Source: Microbacteriaceae bacterium UBA4731
GTDB lineage: Bacteria; Actinomycetota; Actinomycetes; Actinomycetales; Microbacteriaceae
Length of the DNA: 13,839 nt
Direction of reading: 5' to 3'
NCBI GenBank assembly: GCA_002404115.1
Contig: DHJB01000026.1
Span: 48,740 to 62,578, forward strand
Below the pieces are notes generated by a model, which was not told the origin of the DNA, made no database searches, and was given only the letters and a program-made list of their open reading frames with translations. Shown one piece after another: positions 1-5,835 of this stretch; positions within the stretch are counted from its first letter, which is position 1; every line of letters starts with the position of its first letter. The position numbers were made by a program, and so were the translations under genes.

Positions 1-188
1 GCCAGGTCGAAGTGCGTGATGCCGAGGTCGAACGCGCGGCGCAGGATCGCGCGCTGGGTGTCGATGGGCTTGTCGTGGCCGAAGTTTTGCCACAGGCCGA
101 GCGAGATCGCGGGCAGTTTGAGGCCGCTGCGCCCGGTACGGCGGTACGGCATGGACTCGTATCTGTTCTCAGAAGGAATGTAGGTCAC
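1..188 (-). CDS. mgrA: Aldo/keto reductase, YghZ/MgrA type (5' end only)
   Basis: Only the first 62 codons are present; the gene runs off the left edge. The N-terminus contains MPYRRTGRSGLKLPAISLG, then LWQNFGHDKPIDTQRAILRR and AFDLGITHFDLA. This is the first beta-alpha unit of NADPH-dependent aldo/keto reductases and closely resembles E. coli YghZ, which reduces L-glyceraldehyde 3-phosphate and methylglyoxal. The GTG at 188 is preferred over the ATG at 152 because family members carry about 12 residues before the MPYRR-like segment; no clear ribosome binding site decides it. The catalytic Asp-Tyr-Lys-His residues lie outside the window or at its edge, so activity cannot be judged. The gene is divergent from the glyoxalase-like gene at 236, with only 47 bp between the starts. 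The gene symbol is by family resemblance. Confidence 0.85.
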   Translation of the reverse strand, partial: MTYIPSENRYESMPYRRTGRSGLKLPAISLGLWQNFGHDKPIDTQRAILRRAFDLGITHFDL

Positions 189-223
189 CGTTCAAGGATG
201 CCAGTGATCGCCGGTGAACCGTA

Positions 224-229
224 GAGACT
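224..229 (+). promoter_or_regulatory. Putative -10 box of a leaderless gene (glyoxalase-like)
   Basis: GAGACT lies 6 nt before the ATG at 236. The same spacing and the shared A at position 2 and T at position 6 recur before several other starts in this window. No -35 or Shine-Dalgarno sequence is evident. Confidence 0.35.
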
Positions 230-235
230 TGTCCC

Positions 236-622
236 ATGCGCATCAACGGGGTCCACCACATCGCCATCATCGCCAGCGACTACGAGCGGTCCAAGGCCTT
301 CTACCTCGATGTCCTCGGCTGCACGCTCGAGGCCGAGTACTTCCGCGCCGAGCGGGACTCGTGGATGGGCAAGCTCGCCCTCAACGGGCACTACCTGATT
401 GAACTTTTCAGCTTCCCGGACACCCCGCCGCGGCGGAGCGGCCCGGAGTCGCTGGGCCTCCGCCACCTCGCGTTCGAGGTCGACGATGTACCGGCCGCCC
501 ACGCCGAGCTCACCGCGAAAGGCGTCGAGTGCGAGGAGCTCCGCATCGATCCGAACAACGGCAAGGCCCTGTTCTTCTTCCGCGACCCGGATGGCCTGCC
601 GCTGGAACTCTACGAACGCTGA
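236..622 (+). CDS. gloA2: VOC-family glyoxalase I-like metalloprotein, YaeR/GloA2 type
   Basis: A complete 128-aa protein of the usual length for single-domain YaeR/SMU508-type glyoxalases. Recognisable blocks are VHHIAIIASDYERSKAFY near the N-terminus, LALNGHYLIELFSFP around 47-61, LRHLAFEVDD at 75-84 and FFFRDPDGLPLELYE at the C-terminus. These match the two beta-alpha-beta-beta-beta modules of the vicinal oxygen chelate fold. H8, E56, H77 and E124 sit where the metal ligands of this family fall. The protein probably acts in the cytoplasm on methylglyoxal or a related dicarbonyl adduct. Since actinobacteria generally use mycothiol, the thiol partner is uncertain and glutathione should not be assumed. 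The divergent aldo/keto reductase of a methylglyoxal-reducing type supports a carbonyl-detoxification role, which is inference. No Shine-Dalgarno is visible and the mRNA may be leaderless. Confidence 0.93.
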   Translation: MRINGVHHIAIIASDYERSKAFYLDVLGCTLEAEYFRAERDSWMGKLALNGHYLIELFSFPDTPPRRSGPESLGLRHLAFEVDDVPAAHAELTAKGVECEELRIDPNNGKALFFFRDPDGLPLELYER

Positions 623-626
623 CGCG

Positions 627-1160
627 CTAGGACGGCTGCGGCGCGAGCTCCCGCGCGATGTCGTCGGTCCAGGCATCGATCGCCGGCCAGTCGCGGAAAT
701 CGCCCTCCGGCATCAGGGGCCGCAGCGCCGGGATCCGCATCACCAGGCGATCCCGGCGGCGGAGCCTGGCCGGGTCCAGCGCCCCGAAGAACACCTGCAG
801 CGCCCGGGGCCTGAGGGTCTCGCGGTATTCGGCGAACTGCCTCGGCTCGGCTTCGGTCAGCACGTCGCGACCCTGGGCATCCGTCGTCGCGGTGCCGAGC
901 GGGCCGCTGCTGAACAGCCAGACCGGGGCGGCGGCGAGCGCGTCGTGGTGCCGCCGAACGAAGGTGCGCGCCTCCCGCAGCCACGACCCCATGTAGGCCG
1001 AGCTGCCGATCACGAAGGCGTCGTAGCCGGCCAGGTCGCCGACGGATGCCAGCGGCAGCGTCTGCACGTCGAGCCCCGAGTCCCGCAGCCGGCCCGCGAT
1101 GCGCTCGGCGATTCCCTGGGTGGCGCCGTACTTGCTCGAGTACCCCACGAGTACCGTCAT
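627..1160 (-). CDS. Flavodoxin-domain protein (HemG-like)
   Basis: A 177-aa protein. It opens with MTVLVGYSSKYGATQGIAE, the FMN phosphate-binding loop of flavodoxins (about residues 6-19), followed by FVIGSSAYMGSW near 50-61, which fits the second FMN-contacting loop. The C-terminal third is Arg-rich and ends with WPAIDAWTDDIARELA, as in actinobacterial proteins of the flavodoxin/menaquinone-dependent protoporphyrinogen dehydrogenase type. It is probably a cytoplasmic FMN protein; whether it acts on protoporphyrinogen IX is not shown, as no other heme genes are near. The start is well supported: GAAGGAG lies 6 nt before the ATG at 1160. It converges with the glyoxalase gene (4 bp between stops). 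Just upstream is the remnant of a truncated VOC gene. Confidence 0.88.
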   Translation of the reverse strand: MTVLVGYSSKYGATQGIAERIAGRLRDSGLDVQTLPLASVGDLAGYDAFVIGSSAYMGSWLREARTFVRRHHDALAAAPVWLFSSGPLGTATTDAQGRDVLTEAEPRQFAEYRETLRPRALQVFFGALDPARLRRRDRLVMRIPALRPLMPEGDFRDWPAIDAWTDDIARELAPQPS

Positions 1161-1234
1161 CGTCCGCTCCTTCTCGCGCGTTGAACGTTAGTCGTGGTGA
1201 ACATATACCCACCGCGGCGCCCGGGCAGGCACTC

Positions 1235-1259
1235 AATGCAGAACTATTGAATGCAGAAC
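1235..1259. repeat. Short 15-bp-period direct duplication
   Basis: AATGCAGAAC occurs at 1235-1244 and again at 1250-1259, one 15-bp period apart. The duplication lies across the stop codon of the truncated VOC gene and in frame with it (five codons), so it may be the scar of the event that ended that gene. Confidence 0.6.
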
Positions 1260-1339
1260 CCGAGCACATCCGACCAGAAGTGCGACAGGGTGCGCGGGTC
1301 GGCGCAGTCGAACACGATGTTCCCGATTCTGGATGCCAT
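1244..1339 (-). pseudogene. Truncated VOC-family (glyoxalase-like) gene remnant
   Basis: An ATG with a plausible ribosome binding site (GGAAGAGG about 5 nt upstream) opens a 31-codon frame beginning MASRIGNIVFDCADPRTL and continuing SHFWSDVLGF. This is the first beta-alpha unit of a small VOC/glyoxalase-like protein, a family normally about 115-130 residues long. It then stops at TAG (1246-1244), and reading past the stop shows no further family-like sequence before the flavodoxin gene. The truncation point coincides with a 15-bp direct duplication. The rest of the domain, including the later metal ligands, is missing, so a functional product is unlikely. It may be a remnant of a tandem VOC gene. 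A sequencing artefact cannot be excluded but would not restore the missing 85-100 residues. Confidence 0.62.
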
Positions 1340-1409
1340 CGGGACCTCTTCCGTCCGAGACGTGCGGGGTTGGTACTCCTGATTACCCCACTTCCTCCGA
1401 GCGGTCAAC

Positions 1410-1432
1410 GCCAACCTCTGGGCCAACCTCTG
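1410..1432. repeat. 12-bp-period tandem repeat upstream of ggt
   Basis: GCCAACCTCTG occurs at 1410-1420 and 1422-1432, directly before the putative ggt promoter. It could be a pair of binding sites or a simple slippage product; nothing in the sequence decides. Confidence 0.5.
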
Positions 1433-1433
1433 C

Positions 1434-1439
1434 GAGAGT
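1434..1439 (+). promoter_or_regulatory. Putative -10 box of a leaderless gene (ggt family)
   Basis: GAGAGT lies 6 nt before the GTG at 1446, in the same register as the boxes before the starts at 236, 6630 and 7290. It is a poor match to TANNNT at position 1. Confidence 0.25.
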
Positions 1440-1445
1440 AGGCCC

Positions 1446-3422
1446 GTGACCTACACTCCTCCGAGCTCGTTCACCACCCGTCCCACGCTGCAGGGCACGT
1501 TCGGCATGACCGCATCGACGCACTGGCTGGCAACCGCTTCCGCGCAGGCCGTGCTCGAGCGCGGCGGCAACGCCTTCGACGCCGCCGTCGCCGGCGCATT
1601 CGTGCTGCACGTGGTCGAGCCGCACCTCAACGGTCCGGGCGGCGACATGACGGGTGTGTTCGCCACGGCGGAGCATCCGGATGTCCCGGTCGTGCTGATG
1701 GGGCAGGGCCCGGCGCCGGCCGGCGCGACCCCAGAGCACTACCGCGCTGAGGGCCTCGAGCTCGTGCCGGGGTCCGGCACGCTGGCCGCCGCGGTTCCGG
1801 CGGCAGTCGACGCCTGGCTGCTCCTGCTGCGCGACCACGGCACCTGGGAACTCGACCAGGTGCTCGCGTTCGCGATCGGCTACGCGCGGCACGGGCATCC
1901 GGTGCTCGGCCGCGTCTGCGTCACGATCGCCGCGGTCGCCGACCTGTTCGCCGCGCACTGGCCGAGCTCAGCGGCGCAGTGGATGCCGGCCGGCCGCGCT
2001 CCCGTGGCGGGCGAGCTCATCACCAACGAGGCCTGGGCGCGCACGCTGGAACTGCTGACCGACGCCGGGGAGCTGGCGACGGATGCCGCGGGCATGGGGT
2101 CCGGCGCCGGGTCCCGCGCCGGGTCCCGCGAGGCGCGCATCGACGCCGCCCGCACCGAGTGGAGCGAAGGCTTCGTCGCCCGGGCGATCGTCGATTTTGG
2201 CCGCACCCCGCACCGGCACTCCTCCGGCACCGACCACGCCGGCGTGGTCGCCGAAGCCGACCTGGCCGGGTTCCGGGCAAGTTACGAGCCTGCCGTCACC
2301 GTGACGTTCCGCGGCCACACCATCGCCAAGACCGGCCCGTGGGGCCAGGGACCGGCGCTGCTGCAGATGCTGGCCATCCTGGACGGGTTCGACGACGAAC
2401 ACCTCGACCCGTCGACCGCGCTCGGCGCGCACACGATTCTCGAGGCCGAGAAACTGGCCCTGGCCGACCGTGAGGCCTACTACGGCGACGCGGATGTTCC
2501 GCTCGAGTACCTGCTCTCGGCAGGCTATGCGGCGGAGCGCCGGGCGCTGATCGGCGAGGCGGCGTCCGCGGAGTTCCGGCCTGGCACGGTTCCCGGGCAC
2601 GAGCCGTTCCTGCCGCCGCTGCGCACCGAGTACCGGCCGCCCGCACTCGCCGGCGCAGCCGCCGGCGCAGCCGCCGGCGCCGCCGCGGGTGTGGGCGAAC
2701 CCACCGTCACCGTCGCGGCTGCGCGGGCCCGTTCGGCCGCCGGCGTGGGCGAACCCACCGTCGCCGCCGCGGCTGCGGCCGTTCGTGCGGCCGCGGGCGT
2801 CGGCGAACCCACCGTCGCCGCCACCGGCGACACTCGCGGCGACACCTGCCACATCGACGTCGTCGACCGCTGGGGCAACATGATCTCGGCCACGCCCTCC
2901 GGCGGTTGGCTGCAGTCCTCCCCCACCATTCCCGAGCTCGGGTTCTGCCTGGGCACCCGGCTGCAGATGACGTGGCTGGAGCCAGGGGCGCCGTCGACGC
3001 TGGCACCCGGCAAGCGTCCGCGCACGACGCTGACGCCCACGCTCGTGCTCATCGACGGCAAGCCCGTGGCTGCGCTCGGCTCGCCCGGCGGCGACCAGCA
3101 GGACCAGTGGCAGCTGCTCTACCTGCTGCGCACGATCGTCGGCGGCTACTCGCCGCAGCAGGCAATCGATGCGCCTGCGTTCCACACAACATCCTTCCCG
3201 GAGTCGTTCTGGCCGCGCACCTGGACGCCCGGCGGCGCCGTGGTCGAAGACCGCCTGGGAGACGACGTGATTGCCGAACTGGAGCGCCGCGGACACCGCG
3301 TCACCCGGGCGGGCGACTGGTCGCTCGGCCGGATCTCCGCAGTCACACGCGACCCGCAAACCGGGCTGCTCGGCGCCGCCGCCAACCCGCGCGGCGCCCA
3401 GGGCTACGCCGCCGGCCGCTAG
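1446..3422 (+). CDS. ggt: Gamma-glutamyltransferase-family Ntn hydrolase
   Basis: A 658-aa protein with a GTG start. The N-terminal part has the family blocks VLERGGNAFDAAVAGAFVLH (about 37-56) and EPHLNGPGGDMTG. After the segment GDTCHIDVVDRWGNMISAT, the C-terminal part has GKRPRTTLTPTLVL and ALGSPGGDQQDQW. By alignment to TTHYSVVD of E. coli Ggt, T467 is the autocleavage nucleophile, giving an alpha chain of about 466 and a beta chain of about 192 residues. There is no obvious signal peptide, so it resembles the cytoplasmic YwrD-like members rather than periplasmic Ggt. It would hydrolyse or transfer gamma-glutamyl groups; the true substrate is unknown. It is longer than the usual 520-580 residues because of an Ala/Gly-rich repeat insert at about 400-460, immediately before T467. 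A second, smaller GSGAGSRAGSRE insert lies at about 219-230. It is followed on the same strand by pyroglutamyl peptidase. Confidence 0.92.
   Translation: MTYTPPSSFTTRPTLQGTFGMTASTHWLATASAQAVLERGGNAFDAAVAGAFVLHVVEPHLNGPGGDMTGVFATAEHPDVPVVLMGQGPAPAGATPEHYRAEGLELVPGSGTLAAAVPAAVDAWLLLLRDHGTWELDQVLAFAIGYARHGHPVLGRVCVTIAAVADLFAAHWPSSAAQWMPAGRAPVAGELITNEAWARTLELLTDAGELATDAAGMGSGAGSRAGSREARIDAARTEWSEGFVARAIVDFGRTPHRHSSGTDHAGVVAEADLAGFRASYEPAVTVTFRGHTIAKTGPWGQGPALLQMLAILDGFDDEHLDPSTALGAHTILEAEKLALADREAYYGDADVPLEYLLSAGYAAERRALIGEAASAEFRPGTVPGHEPFLPPLRTEYRPPALAGAAAGAAAGAAAGVGEPTVTVAAARARSAAGVGEPTVAAAAAAVRAAAGVGEPTVAATGDTRGDTCHIDVVDRWGNMISATPSGGWLQSSPTIPELGFCLGTRLQMTWLEPGAPSTLAPGKRPRTTLTPTLVLIDGKPVAALGSPGGDQQDQWQLLYLLRTIVGGYSPQQAIDAPAFHTTSFPESFWPRTWTPGGAVVEDRLGDDVIAELERRGHRVTRAGDWSLGRISAVTRDPQTGLLGAAANPRGAQGYAAGR
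2644..2825 (+). repeat. In-frame tandem repeats inside ggt (12-bp and 54-bp units)
   Basis: Three copies of a GTGGGCGAACCCACCGTC-like core start at 2691, 2745 and 2799, exactly 54 bp (18 codons) apart, each encoding GVGEPTV within Ala-rich sequence (residues about 415-457). Before them, about 2644-2690, a GCCGGCGCAGCC-type 12-bp unit repeats and encodes AGAA stretches. Both repeat periods are multiples of three, so the reading frame is kept. Confidence 0.9.
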
Positions 3423-3462
3423 TGACCGCCTCCGTGCCTCCCCTCCCCCTCGCGCCACCCCC

Positions 3463-3552
3463 GCTCCCCTCGCTCCCCGCGCTCCCGCTCCCCTCGCTCC
3501 CCGCGCTCCCGCTCCCCTCGCTCCCCGCGCTCCCGCTCCCGCTCTCGCTCCC
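3463..3552. repeat. CT-rich 24-bp tandem repeat
   Basis: Two full 24-bp units (3481-3504 and 3505-3528) and partial units on each side are built from GCTCCC, GCTCCCC and TCGCTCCCCGC words. The plus strand is almost entirely pyrimidine with regular G interruptions. The tract lies just after the ggt stop and ends at the left arm of an inverted-repeat element. The opposite strand can be read as Gly-Glu-Arg or Ser-Glu-Gly repeats in open frames, but this is a by-product of the repeat. Confidence 0.88.
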
Positions 3553-3554
3553 CT

Positions 3555-3635
3555 CGAATTCGACGGAGATTTTGGGAAATTCGGGCCAATCTGGGCCTGA
3601 AAAGCCGATTTCCCGCAAAATCTCCGTCGAATTCG
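3555..3635. mobile_element. 81-bp inverted-repeat element A (MITE/REP-like)
   Basis: Perfect 19-bp arms, CGAATTCGACGGAGATTTT at 3555-3573 and its reverse complement at 3617-3635, enclose a 43-bp centre with a further GGGAAAT/ATTTCCC pairing. Measured from the CGGAGAT word to its partner (3564-3626) the core is 63 bp, the same as element B near 5036. It lies between ggt and pcp. It is distinctly more AT-rich than the flanks. It could alternatively act as a transcription terminator hairpin for ggt, but there is no T-run after it and element B stands where no terminator is expected. No transposase or clear target-site duplication is seen. Confidence 0.65.
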
Positions 3636-3678
3636 CACCACCACACCGCCCGCTGCGACACCGCCAAGGAGCAACCAC

Positions 3679-4323
3679 GTGACCTCAATCCTGCTGACCG
3701 GGTTCGAACCGTTCGACGGTGAGACCGTCAACTCGTCGTGGCAGGCGGTGCTGCGCGCGCAGGCGCTTTGGGACGGCCCTGAAGACGTGCACATCGCCGA
3801 GATCCCGGTCGACTTCAGCACCTGCGACGTGGTCCTGGCCGACGCCCTCGACCGCTTCCGCCCAGACCTCGTGATCGCGGTCGGCCAGGCCGGCGGGCGC
3901 TCGGGCATCTCGGTGGAACGCGTCGCCATCAACGTCGACGACGCCCGGATCCCCGACAACGCCGGCTTCCAGCCGGTGGATGCCGCGATCGTGCCGGACG
4001 GGCCCGCCGCCTACTTCAGCACCCTGCCGATCAAGGCCTGCGTGGCGGCGCTCACCCAGGCCGGGATCCCGGCATCCGTATCCCACACCGCGGGCATCTT
4101 CGCCTGCAACCACCTCTTCTACCGGCTCATGCACACCCTCCAGGCCGGGCATCCGGATGCCCGGGGCGGCTTCGTGCACATTCCGTTCGCCCCGGAGCAG
4201 GTCGCCGGCCGCGACCAGCCGAGCATGTCGGTTGACCTGGTCACGGCGGCGCTGCTGTCGCTCACGCGGACGAGTCTCGACGTGACCACCGACATCCGTG
4301 CCGCCGGCGGCGCGCTGCACTGA
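3679..4323 (+). CDS. pcp: Pyroglutamyl-peptidase I
   Basis: A complete 214-aa cysteine peptidase (family C15), the normal length for the family. It removes N-terminal pyroglutamate from peptides in the cytoplasm. The opening ILLTGFEPFDGETVNSSW is diagnostic. The catalytic triad is visible: E80 in GISVERVAIN, C143 in HTAGIFACNHLFY and H167 in GGFVHIPFAPEQ. The GTG start at 3679 is supported by AAGGAG at 3666-3671, 7 nt upstream, so this gene has a conventional translation signal, unlike several neighbours. It follows ggt on the same strand after 256 bp that hold a tandem repeat and inverted-repeat element A, so co-transcription with ggt is doubtful. It converges with the RibD_C-domain gene; the 48 bp between them show no convincing terminator. 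Confidence 0.97.
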   Translation: MTSILLTGFEPFDGETVNSSWQAVLRAQALWDGPEDVHIAEIPVDFSTCDVVLADALDRFRPDLVIAVGQAGGRSGISVERVAINVDDARIPDNAGFQPVDAAIVPDGPAAYFSTLPIKACVAALTQAGIPASVSHTAGIFACNHLFYRLMHTLQAGHPDARGGFVHIPFAPEQVAGRDQPSMSVDLVTAALLSLTRTSLDVTTDIRAAGGALH

Positions 4324-4371
4324 GAGTCGGCGACCCCGACCCCGCCGCCGCGAGCCCGCGCTCCGTCCCGG

Positions 4372-4932
4372 CTATGCCCGTTCGTAGCGGAGGAGCACGC
4401 TCCGTGCGTCGAATGTGCGCGACTCGAGGAGCGCCAGGTTGATTCGCCCCTTCGGTTCGAGGAACAACGGTTTGCCCACGCCGAGCACGACCGGGTGCAC
4501 GATGACGTGGTATTCGTCGATCAGGCCAAGCCGTGTGAGAAACGCCGCCAGGGTCGCGCCGCCTGTCAGCAGGATGTCCTGACCTTGTTGCTCCTTGAGC
4601 GCGGCAAGTTCCTCGCCGGCGTTCTCGTTGATCACCCGGGTGTTCCAGTCGGCCGACTTGATCGTCGTGGACACGACGATCTTCGGCATCGCCCGCCAGA
4701 TCGGCGCGAAGGCGAGGTCATGCGGGTCGGTCGACATCGACTCCGCGTTCGGCCAGTAGCTCGACATCATGTCCCACACGACGCGGCCATAGAGGAAGGT
4801 GTCGACCCGCTCGTTGAGCACGATCCCGTAGGCGAACAGCTCGGGGCCCAGGGCCGGCCAGTCGAACTCGCCGTTCGGTCCGCTGATGAAGCCGTCCAGC
4901 GAGCTGTGGACGAGATGGATGATCTTCCTCAT
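4372..4932 (-). CDS. Dihydrofolate reductase-family protein (RibD C-terminal domain)
   Basis: A complete 186-aa protein of the YyaP/YwjB-like group. The N-terminus MRKIIHLVHSSLDGFISGP and FDWPAL match the first strand and loop of the DHFR fold. LYGRVVWDMMSSYWP near 48-62 matches the middle, and DILLTGGATLAAFLTRLG then DEYHVIVHPVVLGVGKPLF match the NADPH-binding C-terminal half. These are stand-alone NAD(P)H-dependent reductases of unknown substrate and should not be called folate enzymes without proof. The ATG at 4932 has GGAG 7 nt upstream. The upstream region, shared divergently with the MOSC gene, is 300 bp long and holds two structured repeats. Confidence 0.93.
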   Translation of the reverse strand: MRKIIHLVHSSLDGFISGPNGEFDWPALGPELFAYGIVLNERVDTFLYGRVVWDMMSSYWPNAESMSTDPHDLAFAPIWRAMPKIVVSTTIKSADWNTRVINENAGEELAALKEQQGQDILLTGGATLAAFLTRLGLIDEYHVIVHPVVLGVGKPLFLEPKGRINLALLESRTFDARSVLLRYERA

Positions 4933-5023
4933 TGCTGACTCCAGACGTTGGGGATAAGGGCGTCGTCCTGCCGATAGTAGTCAGGCGATCCCCAGCTGCA
5001 CGAGAAGGTGCGGGGCGGGCAGC

Positions 5024-5109
5024 GTTCCCCAACTGCGGAGATTCCTGCTGCTTCCCGTCGAACTGGTCGATTTACGGGGCTCTTTGCGAAAATCTCCGGC
5101 GTTGGGAAC
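5024..5109. mobile_element. 86-bp inverted-repeat element B (same family as element A)
   Basis: The arms GTTCCCCAACTGCGGAGATT (5024-5043) and AATCTCCGGCGTTGGGAAC (5091-5109) pair with one bulge and about two mismatches. An inner CCCGT/ACGGG pairing is also present. From CGGAGATT (5036) to AATCTCCG (ends 5098) the core is 63 bp, exactly as in element A, and the right inner ends are alike (GCGAAAATCTCCG here, GCAAAATCTCCG there). It lies in a divergent promoter region, where a terminator would not be expected, which favours a small non-autonomous mobile or REP-like sequence. Confidence 0.62.
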
Positions 5110-5126
5110 AACACCTCCACCAGAGC

Positions 5127-5196
5127 GGGCGCAGGACAATCCGGGCACGACGGACGAGCGCAGCACACCGTCGTGACTTGCAGTGCTCCTGCGCCC
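5127..5196. repeat. 70-bp nested inverted repeat upstream of the MOSC gene
   Basis: Outer arms GGGCGCAGGA (5127-5136) and TCCTGCGCCC (5187-5196) are perfect, as are inner arms CACGACGG (5146-5153) and CCGTCGTG (5168-5175). It begins 18 bp after element B and ends 24 bp before the CAGACT box of the MOSC gene. It could be a second palindromic repeat, part of a composite with element B, or a regulatory structure. Together with element B it fills most of the 300 bp between 4933 and 5232; nothing else is seen there. Confidence 0.55.
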
Positions 5197-5219
5197 CCGG
5201 GCACGGCCCCGCCGCATGG

Positions 5220-5225
5220 CAGACT
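5220..5225 (+). promoter_or_regulatory. Putative -10 box of a leaderless gene (MOSC)
   Basis: CAGACT lies 7 nt before the ATG at 5233, and no Shine-Dalgarno is present. The position fits the leaderless pattern seen elsewhere in the window. Confidence 0.35.
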
Positions 5226-5232
5226 CGACCGC

Positions 5233-5790
5233 ATGGAGCATGAACACCCGCACGCCGCGGTCGTCTCGGTCAGCCGCGACGACCGGCACCGGTTCAGCAA
5301 GCCGATCGTGCCGGGCATCCGTTTGATTGAGGGATTCGGCGTGGAGGGCGACGCGCACGCCGGCGTCACCGTGCAGCACCGCTACCTCCGCGCGAAGGAC
5401 CCCACGGCGCCCAACCTCACCCAGGTGCACCTCATCCAGGCCGAACTCTTCGACGAACTCGCCGGCGCGGGCTTCACGGTCTCCGCTGGCGAACTCGGCG
5501 AGAACGTGACCACCAGCGGGCTCGACCTGCTCGCCCTCCCGCTCGGCACGCGCCTGCACCTCGGCCGCGACGCCGTGGTCGAGCTCACCGGGATGCGCGA
5601 CCCGTGCTCCCTGATCAACGGGCTTCAGAAAGGGCTGATGAAGGCCGTGATCGGCAAGGATGCCGCGGGCCGGGTCATCCGCAAGGCCGGCGTCATGGGA
5701 GTGGTCGCCGTCGGCGGCGCGATCGTTCCCGGCGACGCGATCCGCGTCGAGCTGCCGCTCGGGGAGCACCTGCCGCTCGGCGTGGTCTGA
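5233..5790 (+). CDS. MOSC-domain protein
   Basis: A 185-aa stand-alone MOSC (molybdenum cofactor sulfurase C-terminal) domain. Visible blocks are GFGVEGDAHAG (35-44), QVHLIQAELFDEL, AGELGENVTTSGLDL (85-99) and ELTGMRDPCSLINGLQKG (117-134). C125 in the RxPC motif is the conserved Cys expected to carry sulfur or contact the molybdenum cofactor. In bacteria, such proteins are sulfur carriers or Moco-dependent oxidoreductase partners (YiiM/YuaD-like); the exact substrate is unknown. The frame is open upstream to about 5008, but the extension crosses element B and lacks family sequence, so the ATG at 5233 is chosen. The protein converges with higA; the 45 bp between the stops contain only a weak GCGCC/GGCGC pairing. 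Confidence 0.92.
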   Translation: MEHEHPHAAVVSVSRDDRHRFSKPIVPGIRLIEGFGVEGDAHAGVTVQHRYLRAKDPTAPNLTQVHLIQAELFDELAGAGFTVSAGELGENVTTSGLDLLALPLGTRLHLGRDAVVELTGMRDPCSLINGLQKGLMKAVIGKDAAGRVIRKAGVMGVVAVGGAIVPGDAIRVELPLGEHLPLGVV

Positions 5791-5835
5791 GCGCCAGCGC
5801 ACTCGCACGGCGCTCGGCATTGGCTGCCGTCGCAG

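Noticed and set aside
2691..2816. CRISPR-like array (three regularly spaced 18-bp cores)
   Set aside because: The 54-bp period is a multiple of three and in frame with ggt, the intervening sequence is also repetitive, and no cas genes are present.
3555..3635. Element A as a simple ggt terminator
   Set aside because: No T-run follows, and a sister structure with the same 63-bp core lies in a divergent promoter region where no terminator is needed. It remains possible as a secondary effect.
3419..3688. Minus-strand frame with Gly-Glu-Arg repeats and a nearby Ser-Glu-Gly version
   Set aside because: The repeats are translation of the 24-bp CT tract, and the rest is element A. No start signal or family resemblance.
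1968..3959. 663-aa open frame on the minus strand across ggt and into pcp
   Set aside because: It is antisense to two well-supported genes, has no recognisable domain and is long only because high GC and the repeats remove stop codons.
5008..5232. Longer start for the MOSC protein
   Set aside because: The added residues come from inverted-repeat element B and the nested palindrome and resemble no MOSC N-terminus.
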